Origin: Verrucomicrobiota bacterium
Lineage (GTDB): Bacteria > Verrucomicrobiota > Verrucomicrobiia > Chthoniobacterales > Terrimicrobiaceae
NCBI GenBank assembly: GCA_017305195.1
Contig: JAFKMU010000044.1
Span: 171,259 to 235,258, forward strand
Reading direction: 5' to 3'
Length of the DNA stretch: 64,000 nucleotides
Of the stretch, positions 1-7,640 are shown in pieces (position 1 is the first letter of the stretch; every line of letters starts with the position of its first letter). A program made the translations under genes and the position numbers. The notes beneath the pieces were generated by a model. It was given only the letters and a program-made list of their open reading frames with translations, was not told the origin of the DNA and ran no database searches.

Positions 1-13
1 AGCGGAGCGGGGA

Positions 14-523
14 TTACCGGGCGGGGGGATATTTGGCCAGTTTGCGCTGGAGCGAACGGCGGTCGATGCCGAGCAGCCGGGCGGCCTGGCTGATGTTGTT
101 GCCGCAGTCGGCGAGGATGCGTTGCAGGTGCTCCCACTCGACCCGATCCAGGGTCGGCACATCCACTTCCGGGGACTTCGGGCGACCTTCCAGCGCGGCC
201 TCGATCTGGTCGCTGTCGGCCGGTTTCATCAGGTAGTCCGCACAGCCCAGCTTCACCGCCTCCATCGCGGTGGCGATGCTTCCGTAGCCGGTGAGCATGA
301 CGATCTTTGCCGACGGGGCGGCCGCCTTCAAGCGGGGGATGAGGGACAGGCCGGTATCACCCGGCATCTTGAGATCGAGGAGGATGGCGTCGGGCTGAAA
401 GGCCCGGCACTCCTCCACCGAATGCCCGCCATCCGCAGCGATCACCTCATGGTGGCGACGGCGCAGCGAGCGCGCGAGTGTCTCGCGGAAAACTTCGTCA
501 TCATCGATGAGAGCGATCTTCAT
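14..523 (-). CDS. regA: RegA/PrrA-family redox response regulator
   Basis: 169 aa response regulator. The receiver domain (about 1-115) has the acidic cluster IDDDE, the phospho-acceptor Asp50 in LLDLKMP, the LTGYG switch motif and a Lys in YLMKPAD. A short linker leads to a Fis-type helix-turn-helix (about 135-165) ending RRSLQRKLAK, very like the C-terminus of proteobacterial RegA/PrrA/ActR. In that family the regulator is phosphorylated by RegB and controls genes of respiration, photosynthesis and redox balance. Its kinase partner lies 10 bp upstream, so the two form one transcript. GCGNC-N5-GNCGC palindromes matching the known RegA/RegR site occur three times within 5 kb, which supports the assignment. 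What it controls beyond those sites is inference. Confidence 0.9.
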   Translation of the reverse strand: MKIALIDDDEVFRETLARSLRRRHHEVIAADGGHSVEECRAFQPDAILLDLKMPGDTGLSLIPRLKAAAPSAKIVMLTGYGSIATAMEAVKLGCADYLMKPADSDQIEAALEGRPKSPEVDVPTLDRVEWEHLQRILADCGNNISQAARLLGIDRRSLQRKLAKYPPAR

Positions 524-533
524 GGGGGGCAGA

Positions 534-1802
534 TCAGGCGGTAAGCGGGAACTCCATGGAAACCCGGGTGCCCCGGCCGAGATCGGACTCGATGCGGAGG
601 CGTCCCTTCATCCGCTCGGTAAACATGCGTACGAGGAAAAGGCCCAGGCCCATGCCTTTGCCGGGGTCCTTGGTGGTAAAAAATGGTTCGCCCGCGTGGG
701 CGGCGACGTCGGCCGTCATGCCGGGGCCGCGATCCTGCACGGTGGCGAGGACGCGCTCCCGGTCCGTCTCGATGCGCAGGGTCACGGGGTGGCCGGATTC
801 ATCGGCCTCGCACGCATTTTTCACCAGGACGGCGAGGGCCTGCAGGAGAGTGGTGGATGGGACAAAGACGGTAAGCCTCGGCTCCGTGACCTCGGCGGAG
901 ATGCGGGAATAATTGGCCGGGCTGAGAAACTCCCTCAGTCGAAGCGGGATGTCACCAAGCAGGAAGGATTGCGGATTTTCCCCGATCTTGTCCGTGGTGT
1001 TCTCCGCCAGCTTTTCCAGGATGGCGCGGCAGCGGTCGACCTCGGATCGTATGAGCTTTGCGTCGTGGAGGCATCCGGTGCTTTCACATTGATTGCAGGC
1101 CTGCTTCTGGAGGTCGGCGCTGATGATGGCGATGGTATTGAGCGGGGTGGCGAGCTCATGCGCCACGCCGGCGGCGAGGGTGGCGAGCCCGGCAAACTTT
1201 TCATTTCTCACCCCGAGCAGCATGGCCTCCTGGAGCTGCACCTCGCGAATGGCCAGCGCCGACTTGAGCTGACCGACGAAAAAGGCAATACAGATGCCGA
1301 CCAGGATCATGGCGAGGAGCATGCCCTGGAGGTGAAAGTCAAAGCTGCCGCAGCAGCTGACACCCAGCTCGCTTTTGATCTCATAGGGAGATAAAAACAG
1401 GAGCGCGTAGCAAACGGAGCAGAGGATGACTCCGATCCAGGTCCACAGCGCAGGGAGCAGGACCGCCGCGATGGTGACATGAAGGAGATAAAACGCGGTG
1501 AAGGGATTGTGAGGCCCGCCCAGCGAGTAAAGGATCACCGACAGCGTCAGCGTATCGAGCAGCAGCAGGGCCGCGCAGCATTCCGTCTCGCGAAACTTAT
1601 CCCCCCGCAGGGTGACGAAAAGGTTGCTCCCTGCAGTGATGGCCAGGCACGGCAGGAGAACGGCAAGAGGCAGTGCGATGTGGAGAAAATACGCGCTGGT
1701 GGCAAAGAGCAGACATTGCCCCGCAAGGGATAGCCATCGCAGCCGGATCAGCCACCGGAGGCCGGGCGCGATGGATGCGATGCTGGATGTCATTTCAAAC
1801 AT
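534..1802 (-). CDS. regB: RegB/PrrB-family redox sensor histidine kinase
   Basis: 422 aa membrane kinase. About six transmembrane helices fill residues 15-180. Residues 95-101 read GGPHNPF, the GGxxNPF ubiquinone-binding motif of RegB. The H-box AGVAHELATPLNT puts the phospho-acceptor at His215; N-box VKNACEAD, G1 DRGPGM and G2 GMGLGLF complete an HATPase domain. Cys258 in DRCRAIL lies 43 residues after the His, close to the 40-residue spacing of the redox-active Cys265 in Rhodobacter RegB. Unusual is an added cysteine cluster at 236-244 (C-x2-C-x4-C) just after the H-box helix. A perfect RegA-type palindrome 41 bp upstream suggests autoregulation. An alternative ATG lies three codons in. Confidence 0.9.
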   Translation of the reverse strand: MFEMTSSIASIAPGLRWLIRLRWLSLAGQCLLFATSAYFLHIALPLAVLLPCLAITAGSNLFVTLRGDKFRETECCAALLLLDTLTLSVILYSLGGPHNPFTAFYLLHVTIAAVLLPALWTWIGVILCSVCYALLFLSPYEIKSELGVSCCGSFDFHLQGMLLAMILVGICIAFFVGQLKSALAIREVQLQEAMLLGVRNEKFAGLATLAAGVAHELATPLNTIAIISADLQKQACNQCESTGCLHDAKLIRSEVDRCRAILEKLAENTTDKIGENPQSFLLGDIPLRLREFLSPANYSRISAEVTEPRLTVFVPSTTLLQALAVLVKNACEADESGHPVTLRIETDRERVLATVQDRGPGMTADVAAHAGEPFFTTKDPGKGMGLGLFLVRMFTERMKGRLRIESDLGRGTRVSMEFPLTA

Positions 1803-1842
1803 GATGGCATCATCCCATCAGACAGCGCGAAAACAACTCCAA

Positions 1843-1863
1843 GGTGCGGCAATTTGCCGCACC
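1843..1863. promoter_or_regulatory. RegA-type binding palindrome upstream of regB
   Basis: A perfect inverted repeat with 10-bp arms around one central base. The core is GCGGC-AATTT-GCCGC, which fits the RegA/PrrA half-site rule GCGNC-Nx-GNCGC and 14 of 15 positions of the RegR box. It lies 41 bp upstream of the regB start. Confidence 0.75.
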
Positions 1864-2008
1864 GATGCGCTAAGATAACAAGGGGCGGCATGCTTCCACG
1901 CCGCCCCCTGCGGTGAGAGTCTATCGAGAACTATCGTGAACCCGCAGGCCACATTTTCAGGATTATCCGTTTAGGCGGGCGATGTCACCTGGTAGTGCGT
2001 CCCGGAAG

Positions 2009-2025
2009 TGCGGCAAAGTGTCGCA
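2009..2025. promoter_or_regulatory. RegA-type binding palindrome upstream of PEP-CTERM gene
   Basis: Sequence TGCGGC-AAAGT-GTCGCA, the same half-sites and the same 5-bp spacer as the copy at 1843-1863. It is about 164 bp upstream of the chosen PEP-CTERM start and about 207 bp upstream of regB, so it could serve either gene. Confidence 0.65.
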
Positions 2026-2188
2026 TCCGCCACATGCATCTTGAAGGGAGCCGATCCCGTCACTTAGAACCCGACGCTCAGTGAGGCGAAACATGGAATT
2101 ACCTGATCCCCTGGCGGACAAATCGTTCAGTGCAGCCGGGGCTGGCAACCAATGGTCCAACTTACCAAATCCCAATGCTCATCAAATC

Positions 2189-3097
2189 ATGAAACAGCAG
2201 ACACTATTTCTCCAATCCACCTCTGGCACCACCCAGTTCGGAAAGATGGCCCGGTGTGGTGGAGCAGCCATCGCGGCAGCATGGCTGTGCGCACTTGCCG
2301 GAGTCGGTGACGGCACGGCAGCGACGCTTTCCGGCGGATCCAGCACGTTCACGTTCAAGAAAAACAATCCCACCGTGGCGGGGCTGTATGAGTTCAATGC
2401 CTATTTTGACGATACGGCCTCGTACAGTTACATCACGGCTTGGGATAGCACCAACAACACACAGGTCAACCCCGGCAACGAGAGCTATATCACAACAAGC
2501 GTCAATGGAGTTGACTATGTGGTTCTCAATGATCCGATCCGCCCTTACGGCTACACGCCGACACCGGTGGATGGCCGCTCCCTTCAAACGACCACCCTTG
2601 AGTTTGACACGGAAAACTTCAGCACTAATAGCTTCCTGAGCGGATGGAGCGCCTCGACTGCCGATGCATCATCCATGTTTGTAACCAGTATCGGTGAAAA
2701 GATCGGGCTTTCCAACATGACTCGCTGGAATCCCTACGGCAGTACGGGCAGCCTGATTAATGGAGACTTTGCCCTGGTTTACATCCCGAACCGGGCAACG
2801 GGCAGCAACTCCGGCCTCGCTCTGGTCAGCTTTGCCTCGGGATTCAATCCGTTTCTCTTTGCCGACCTTGCCAACGTGTCCATCACGTTTGACAGTGTGA
2901 CCAATGAGCTCAACATCCTTGGTGATGTACTTATTACGGGAGGAGTGTCCTATTGGGATGGCTTTGCGTCCAATGGCACCAATATCGGCTCCATTAATCT
3001 GACCTCAACCGTCGTGCCCGAACCTGCGACGTGGGCGTTGCTCGCGGCGGGTACGGGGATGGCGTGGTGCATCCGGCGGATGAGGAGGAAGGCTTAG
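2189..3097 (+). CDS. PEP-CTERM sorting domain secreted protein
   Basis: 302 aa. The start at ATG 2189 gives an N-terminal segment whose hydrophobic stretch (AAIAAAWLCALAG) ends in a likely signal peptidase site near GTAA. The mature part is rich in Ser, Thr, Asn and Gly with beta-strand character and no catalytic motif I recognise. The C-terminus has the PEP-CTERM tripartite signal: VPEPATWALL, a hydrophobic helix and a basic tail (RRMRRK). In this family the tail is removed by an exosortase when the protein is moved to the cell surface or extracellular matrix. It is followed after 10 bp by a pseudopilin-like gene, a pairing seen twice more in this window. A frame extension back to 2081 exists but looks non-coding. 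Confidence 0.85.
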   Translation: MKQQTLFLQSTSGTTQFGKMARCGGAAIAAAWLCALAGVGDGTAATLSGGSSTFTFKKNNPTVAGLYEFNAYFDDTASYSYITAWDSTNNTQVNPGNESYITTSVNGVDYVVLNDPIRPYGYTPTPVDGRSLQTTTLEFDTENFSTNSFLSGWSASTADASSMFVTSIGEKIGLSNMTRWNPYGSTGSLINGDFALVYIPNRATGSNSGLALVSFASGFNPFLFADLANVSITFDSVTNELNILGDVLITGGVSYWDGFASNGTNIGSINLTSTVVPEPATWALLAAGTGMAWCIRRMRRKA

Positions 3098-3107
3098 CCC
3101 TTCCCCC

Positions 3108-3878
3108 ATGCGTCCGGCGACGCTAGCGCGAACAGGGAAGTCTCGCATCCAAAGGAGCGGGGCTTTCACGCTTGTGGAATTACTTATCGCCATCGGGATT
3201 GTGTTGACGATGGCCGCGCTGGCCGTGCCCAATGTGATCAAGGGAGTGCGAAAGGCCAAAAAAACCGGGAGCCTGGCCAACCTTCGCACCTTCGTTCAGG
3301 CCGATATGCTGTACTTTGCGGACAAGGGCGAATTTCCGCCCATGGATACCTGGGTGCCGAGCAGCATCTCGACCAATCGCCTGGCCATCGTGGCAGACTA
3401 CTGCAACATGCCGATACCACCCGGGCCGGTGACGGCCTGGCCCAAACGGCGCAAGCAGCCGGCATGGATCAACGACCCTCTGGCGAAGGATTCCGGAAAA
3501 GCCGAGGGAATGACCGTAGGGGGCGGGCTTTATACCGGCTACGTCTATGTGGGGAGGCTGGACGAGTCGCCGATCGTCACGATGGGGCTGGGCACGATCA
3601 CCCACCCGGAACATGCGGCGGACAGGAAGAATCTTCGCCGGGGGGTATTATGGTCGACGTTGCTTGCAGAGTTCAACAGCTCGGCGGCTCGCCGTTACGA
3701 GTGTTTCCACTATGATACAGTCTTTGCCTATCCCGACTTTGTCTTCAAGGAGGAGGAGGTCGAGGGTTTCTATCGCGGCTGGTCGGACGGATCGGCCGAG
3801 TGGGTGCCGCGGAGGCAGATCAAGTTTGGCGGAGACGATGTGCAGATCAGGCATGTCATGGGAAACTACTACTATTAG
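3108..3878 (+). CDS. Prepilin-type N-terminal cleavage/methylation protein (pseudopilin-like)
   Basis: 256 aa. A basic leader ends in Gly, then comes the type IV prepilin motif AFTLVELLIAIGIV with Glu at +5 and a hydrophobic helix (about 19-42). Prepilin peptidase would cut after the Gly. The C-terminal region is a globular domain with several aromatic residues (ends NYYY) and no enzyme motif. Such G-secretin-like proteins are abundant in Verrucomicrobiota and Lentisphaerota and are placed with secreted or polysaccharide genes; their exact job is unknown. It starts 10 bp after the PEP-CTERM gene, so both are probably cotranscribed. The start has no clear ribosome binding site. Confidence 0.85.
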   Translation: MRPATLARTGKSRIQRSGAFTLVELLIAIGIVLTMAALAVPNVIKGVRKAKKTGSLANLRTFVQADMLYFADKGEFPPMDTWVPSSISTNRLAIVADYCNMPIPPGPVTAWPKRRKQPAWINDPLAKDSGKAEGMTVGGGLYTGYVYVGRLDESPIVTMGLGTITHPEHAADRKNLRRGVLWSTLLAEFNSSAARRYECFHYDTVFAYPDFVFKEEEVEGFYRGWSDGSAEWVPRRQIKFGGDDVQIRHVMGNYYY

Positions 3879-3933
3879 CAACCAGGCGACTTCCTGCGAG
3901 TTTTTGAAGCATCACTATTAAAAGACGTCTGTC

Positions 3934-4782
3934 ATGAAAGAGATCAGCCCGGTCACTCGACGTAAATTTCTCGACCTTCTGACCCTTCTCGGAGGAAGCC
4001 TTGCCCTTTCTTCCTGCGGCCGGGTTTCTGATCCCGAGATGGAAAAGCCCAAACCGGAGCCGGTTCCCGCTCATTATCCCCAGATCAGACTCGGGGAGGA
4101 AACGATATTGATCCTTATCTATCCCGGATTCACAGCCATCGATGCTCTGGGGCCGGAGTACATTCTGTCCGGAATGATGGGGGCCAAGGTGCGGCTGGTG
4201 TCCAAGGACGGCAAACCCGTCACCTGTGAGACTGGGTATCAGGTTGTCCCCCATTTCACCTTCCGCAACTGCCCGGCCAAACCCACCTTGCTGGTGGTGC
4301 CCGGGGGCACATCGGGAACGCTCGACGCCATGGCGGATCGGGAGACACTCCAATTCCTCCGCGAGGTCGGAGGAGCGGCGGACATGGCAGGAAGTGTCTG
4401 CACGGGCTCGCTGCTGCTGGGAGCAGCAGGGCTGCTGCATGGCTACAAGGCGACCAGCCATTGGCAAACGAGGGATCTGCTTCCCCTGGTGGGAGCGATT
4501 CCTTCTGACGAGAGAGTGGTCTTTGACCGCAACCGCGTCACCGGAGCAGGCGTCACGGCGGGTTTGGATTTTGCCCTCCGTCTTGTGCAGCACTACCGGG
4601 GCGACTTTTACGCCAAGGGAATGGAGCTTTTGGCGCAATACGACCCGCATCCTCCCTTTCCCGGTGGAGGCGATCCGAAGACCGCCGATCCCGAAGTCGT
4701 CGCTCTTCTGAATGAGATGCACAAACCTTTCGTCGACTTGTGTGCCGAAACCATTCAGCAAAACAAGCTGACCCCGATTTAG
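3934..4782 (+). CDS. Tat-exported DJ-1/PfpI-family lipoprotein (isonitrile hydratase-like)
   Basis: 282 aa. The N-terminus carries a twin-arginine motif (TRRKFLD, residues 8-14), a hydrophobic stretch and a lipobox LSSC with Cys28, so it should be folded in the cytoplasm and exported as a lipoprotein. The DJ-1/PfpI domain (about 54-265) has the nucleophile Cys156 in the elbow GSVCTGSLLLGAAGLL and an acidic residue Asp70 in YPGFTAIDALGP; both are where isonitrile hydratase (InhA) has its catalytic Cys and Asp. The family includes isonitrile hydratases, glyoxalases and AraC-fused sensors. The substrate here is unknown, and a periplasmic location is unusual for the family. A RegA-type box lies just after the stop. 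Confidence 0.8.
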   Translation: MKEISPVTRRKFLDLLTLLGGSLALSSCGRVSDPEMEKPKPEPVPAHYPQIRLGEETILILIYPGFTAIDALGPEYILSGMMGAKVRLVSKDGKPVTCETGYQVVPHFTFRNCPAKPTLLVVPGGTSGTLDAMADRETLQFLREVGGAADMAGSVCTGSLLLGAAGLLHGYKATSHWQTRDLLPLVGAIPSDERVVFDRNRVTGAGVTAGLDFALRLVQHYRGDFYAKGMELLAQYDPHPPFPGGGDPKTADPEVVALLNEMHKPFVDLCAETIQQNKLTPI

Positions 4783-4794
4783 CGGCGCGCCGGG

Positions 4795-4811
4795 TGCGGC
4801 AATTTGTCGCA
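4795..4811. promoter_or_regulatory. RegA-type binding palindrome upstream of the PCuAC-SCO operon
   Basis: Sequence TGCGGC-AATTT-GTCGCA, identical to the regB copy except for one base in the right half-site. It lies 51 bp upstream of the PCuAC start and 13 bp after the DJ-1 gene stop, so it most likely controls the copper/cytochrome operon downstream. Confidence 0.7.
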
Positions 4812-4861
4812 TCCGGCAGGTCCGGCGTGTTCTTGTGCCGAGCGTGAACTACCGTGCATTC

Positions 4862-5329
4862 ATGCGACGGATCCCGGAAAAATCATTCCTTCTTGTTTGT
4901 TCCATATTCCTCACCGCAGCAGCTTCTCTGCGGGCTGATCCTGCAGTGACGATAGAGGGCGGATGGGTGCGCGCCGTGCCACCAGGATACGTCAATACCG
5001 CCGCGTATCTGACGATCAAAAACCCCGGCGCATCCGCCGTGCGCCTGACCGGAGCTGCCGCATCCGTGGCGGAGTCTGTCGACCCGATGATCACGACCGA
5101 GAAAAAAGTGAACGGACAGACCGTCATGGGCATGGAGTTTGTCAAGGATCTCACCATCCCTCCCAAAGGTCAGCTGGTTCTGGAGCCGGGCGGGGATCAC
5201 CTGATGCTCATGGGATTGAAAAAGCGTCTTAATGAAGGAGACAAGGTAACCCTCATCCTGAATATCGAACCGGGGACCAGCCGACTGGAGATCACTCTCC
5301 CCGTGTCCAAGCAGCCGCCAACCAAATGA
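4862..5329 (+). CDS. PCuAC-type periplasmic copper chaperone
   Basis: 155 aa with a signal peptide (MRRIPEKSFLLVCSIFLTAA). The domain shows the PCuAC landmarks GGWVRAVPPG, AAYLTIKN and LEPGGDHLMLMGLK. PCuAC proteins bind copper in the periplasm through an H(M)x10Mx21HxM set of ligands and deliver it, with SCO, to the CuA site of cytochrome oxidase. His113 and Met115 (DHLM) and Met76 and Met89/91 are present, but the first His is Asp74 here, so the site is partly changed. It overlaps the SCO gene by ATGA. GTG 4835 in the same frame is a possible longer start, but it would put nine non-signal residues first. Confidence 0.85.
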   Translation: MRRIPEKSFLLVCSIFLTAAASLRADPAVTIEGGWVRAVPPGYVNTAAYLTIKNPGASAVRLTGAAASVAESVDPMITTEKKVNGQTVMGMEFVKDLTIPPKGQLVLEPGGDHLMLMGLKKRLNEGDKVTLILNIEPGTSRLEITLPVSKQPPTK

Positions 5330-5973
5330 GCGAGAGTTCCCCTCCCCGGAAGAGCCCCGTCGCCTGGATCGTCTGCGGCAGCGTGGTCTTGCTCGCGTGC
5401 ACCCTGCTTTTCCTCTGGCGGCAGTGGGCGGCGATGACGCCGTATGAGTTTCACGGGACCTCCTATACCGAGGACAAGGCGTTATCGGATTTTCGCCTGA
5501 CCGGGCAGACCGGCCGCCCGGTGAAGTTGAGCGACTTCCGGGGAAAGGTCGTGCTGCTGGAGTTTGGATTCACGACTTGCCCGAACATCTGCCCGACCTC
5601 CCTGGCGGACCTCGCCATGATCAATCGCAACCTCCGGCCTGAAGAACGGGAAAAAGTCCAGGTGCTCTTTGTCACGGTCGACCCACAACGCGACACCCCG
5701 GCGAAACTCGCAGAATATATGCCATTCTTTGACGAGAGATTCCTAGGACTGACAGGCACGCCCGAGGAAATCGAGGCAGCGGCCAAGGATTACGGCGCCT
5801 ACTATCGTCGTCTCCCTCTGCCCGGAAAGCCGGACGACTACACGATGGATCACTCGACGTATACCTACCTCATCGATCAGGAAGGACGCTTGCGGGTGAT
5901 GTACGACCTCCGAAAACTCAGGGACGAGGAGGACATCGTGCGAGACATCCGCCATATCCTGAAGTCATCGTGA
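5326..5973 (+). CDS. SCO1/SenC-family copper chaperone
   Basis: 215 aa. One transmembrane anchor (about 12-32) is followed by a thioredoxin-fold SCO domain facing the periplasm. The copper ligands are Cys85 and Cys89 in TTCPNICPTS and His176 in MDHSTYTYLID. SCO proteins mature the CuA centre of cytochrome c oxidase; SenC, its Rhodobacter form, is encoded next to regA/regB. The start codon overlaps the stop of the PCuAC gene (ATGA), and the stop overlaps the GTG of the next cytochrome gene, so the three are translationally coupled. A RegA-type box precedes the operon. Confidence 0.92.
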   Translation: MSESSPPRKSPVAWIVCGSVVLLACTLLFLWRQWAAMTPYEFHGTSYTEDKALSDFRLTGQTGRPVKLSDFRGKVVLLEFGFTTCPNICPTSLADLAMINRNLRPEEREKVQVLFVTVDPQRDTPAKLAEYMPFFDERFLGLTGTPEEIEAAAKDYGAYYRRLPLPGKPDDYTMDHSTYTYLIDQEGRLRVMYDLRKLRDEEDIVRDIRHILKSS

Positions 5974-6479
5974 ACCTCCTGCGGACGGTCGGTGTGGCGG
6001 CCATGGTGAGCGTAGCTTTTCCCGGCTGCAAACAGCGCCCGCAGCGAGGCACGGAAGCGATTCGCGGAGCAGCCATCTACATGGAAAAGTGCGCCGTCTG
6101 CCATGGACAGGACGGCCTGTCGCCGCTGCCATCGTGTCCGCCCTTGCGGGACTCGGAGTGGCTAGCCGGACGCAACGAACCCTTGATCGCGATTGTCCTG
6201 GATGGATTGCGCGGTCCTCTCGTGGTAAAAGGAAATACCTACAATGGGCTCATGCCCGCCTGGCGTGACGTGCTGTCCGACGAGGAGATCGCAAGTGTCC
6301 TGAATTTCCTCCGGCTACAGTGGAGCACGAGCGACAAGTTGATTTCAGCCAGCGAAACCGCCGAACTGCGAAAGAAAACAAAGATGCGGCAGACCTTCTG
6401 GACAGACAGCGAGCTTCGTGAGGCCTGGAATGCAGCGGAAACGGAATCCGTTGATTCGGCCCTGAAGCCTGGGAAATGA
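5970..6479 (+). CDS. Monoheme cytochrome c lipoprotein
   Basis: 169 aa, GTG start overlapping the SCO stop. A short hydrophobic leader ends in a lipobox with Cys20 (AFPGC). The heme site is CAVCH at 41-45 and the sixth ligand is probably Met95 in YNGLMPAW, as in small class I c-type cytochromes. After the domain (to about 115) comes a charged helical tail of about 50 residues. It is the last gene of the PCuAC-SCO operon and probably an electron carrier or a small subunit linked to a copper oxidase; the oxidase itself is not in the window. Confidence 0.85.
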   Translation: MNLLRTVGVAAMVSVAFPGCKQRPQRGTEAIRGAAIYMEKCAVCHGQDGLSPLPSCPPLRDSEWLAGRNEPLIAIVLDGLRGPLVVKGNTYNGLMPAWRDVLSDEEIASVLNFLRLQWSTSDKLISASETAELRKKTKMRQTFWTDSELREAWNAAETESVDSALKPGK

Positions 6480-6567
6480 GGCTCATAGGCTCGTCTTCGG
6501 TGCGGGCGCTCATCGACACAGAGAGCCCGTCTGATTTCCCGAGGCGCTAACGAATGATCCCAAACAG

Positions 6568-7635
6568 TCAGGCTCCGAAGTCGAATAGCTCCTGGGGATC
6601 TTCCTCGTCCTCGACATGGCGTTCGTCGGCGAAGCGGACTCCTGTTCCCAGGAGGCGGACGGGGCGGGGGGAACTGTTGAAGCCTTGCTCAAGGAGGCGG
6701 CGGAAGACGTCTATCTCGGGGCGGTCGCAGACGCATTCGCGGGTGATGCGGGTGAAGTCGTGGAATTTGATTTTGATGAAGACCTTGCGGACGGGGCGCT
6801 CGGAGGCCTTGGTGCGGAGCTCCTCCATGAGCTCGTCGTAAAGCTCGGCCATGGCGTTCTGGCAGGCGGCGAGGGTGGCGAGGTTTTCGGCGTAGGTACG
6901 TTCGTTGCTGAGGCTCTTGCGAATGCGGTTGGGGACGACGTCGCGGTCGTCATGGCCACGGCAGAGGGAATACAGTTCCTCGCCCCACCTGCCGTGGCGG
7001 GCGGCGAGCTCGTGAAGGGGGATTTTTTGCAGGTCGCCGCAGGTGTGGATGCCGGCGGCGGCGAAGCGTTCGGCGCTCTTGGGCCCGATGCCCCAGACCT
7101 TGCGCAAGGGGAGGTCGCGCATGAAGGCGTCGACCTGGTCGGGGGTGATGGCAAACTGCCCGTTGGGCTTGCGCCAGTCGCTGGCGATCTTGGCGAGCAT
7201 CTTGTTCGGCGCGATGCCCGCGCTGCCGGTGAGGCTGGTGGTTTCGTGGATGCGGGCGCGGATTTCCTTGGCGATGTCCCAGGCGTAACGGCCGAGGGCG
7301 GTGACGTCGAGGTAGGCCTCGTCGAGCGAGAGGGGCTCGACCAGCGGGGAGTAGGAGAGGAGGATCTCGCGCACCCGGGCGGAAGCCTCGCGGTAGAGGT
7401 CGAAGCGCACGGGGAGGAAGACGAGGTGCGGGCAAAGCTCGCGTGCCTTGAAGCCGGGCATGGCGGAGCGTACGCCGTAGGCGCGGGCCTCGTAGTTGCA
7501 CGTGGTGACGACGCCGCGCGGGCGGCCGCCGCCGACGGCGATGGGCTGGCCGGCCAGCTCGGGGCGTTCGCGCATCTCGACCGCCGCGTAGAAGCAGTCC
7601 ATGTCGAGATGGATGATCTTGCGCACGGCCTGCAT
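6568..7635 (-). CDS. dinB: DNA polymerase IV (Y-family translesion polymerase)
   Basis: 355 aa from the ATG at 7635. Palm motifs HLDMDCFYAAVE near the N-terminus and SLDEAYLDVT (about 102-111) supply the metal-binding carboxylates; GSAGIAPNKMLAKIASDWRKPNG and the helix-hairpin-helix region KVWGIGPKSAERF follow, then the little-finger domain. The C-terminus PQELFDFGA resembles a beta-clamp binding peptide. The enzyme copies past damaged bases. It starts 5 bp after the stop of a small acetyltransferase gene and is probably cotranscribed with it. I saw no LexA-type box upstream. The open frame extends to 7701, but that part overlaps the upstream gene and reads as arginine-rich noise. Confidence 0.92.
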   Translation of the reverse strand: MQAVRKIIHLDMDCFYAAVEMRERPELAGQPIAVGGGRPRGVVTTCNYEARAYGVRSAMPGFKARELCPHLVFLPVRFDLYREASARVREILLSYSPLVEPLSLDEAYLDVTALGRYAWDIAKEIRARIHETTSLTGSAGIAPNKMLAKIASDWRKPNGQFAITPDQVDAFMRDLPLRKVWGIGPKSAERFAAAGIHTCGDLQKIPLHELAARHGRWGEELYSLCRGHDDRDVVPNRIRKSLSNERTYAENLATLAACQNAMAELYDELMEELRTKASERPVRKVFIKIKFHDFTRITRECVCDRPEIDVFRRLLEQGFNSSPRPVRLLGTGVRFADERHVEDEEDPQELFDFGA

Positions 7636-7640
7636 GGGGA

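Larger units (their letters stand above)
1803..2188. other. Divergent regulatory region between regB and the PEP-CTERM gene
   Basis: 386 bp without a convincing gene. It holds two RegA-type palindromes (1843-1863 and 2009-2025). An open frame can be extended upstream from the PEP-CTERM gene to 2081, but that part has no signal peptide and reads unlike a secreted protein, so it is treated as leader. Confidence 0.6.

Noticed and set aside
2081..2188. Longer start for the first PEP-CTERM protein
   Set aside because: The added 36 residues would precede the signal peptide and have no coding character.
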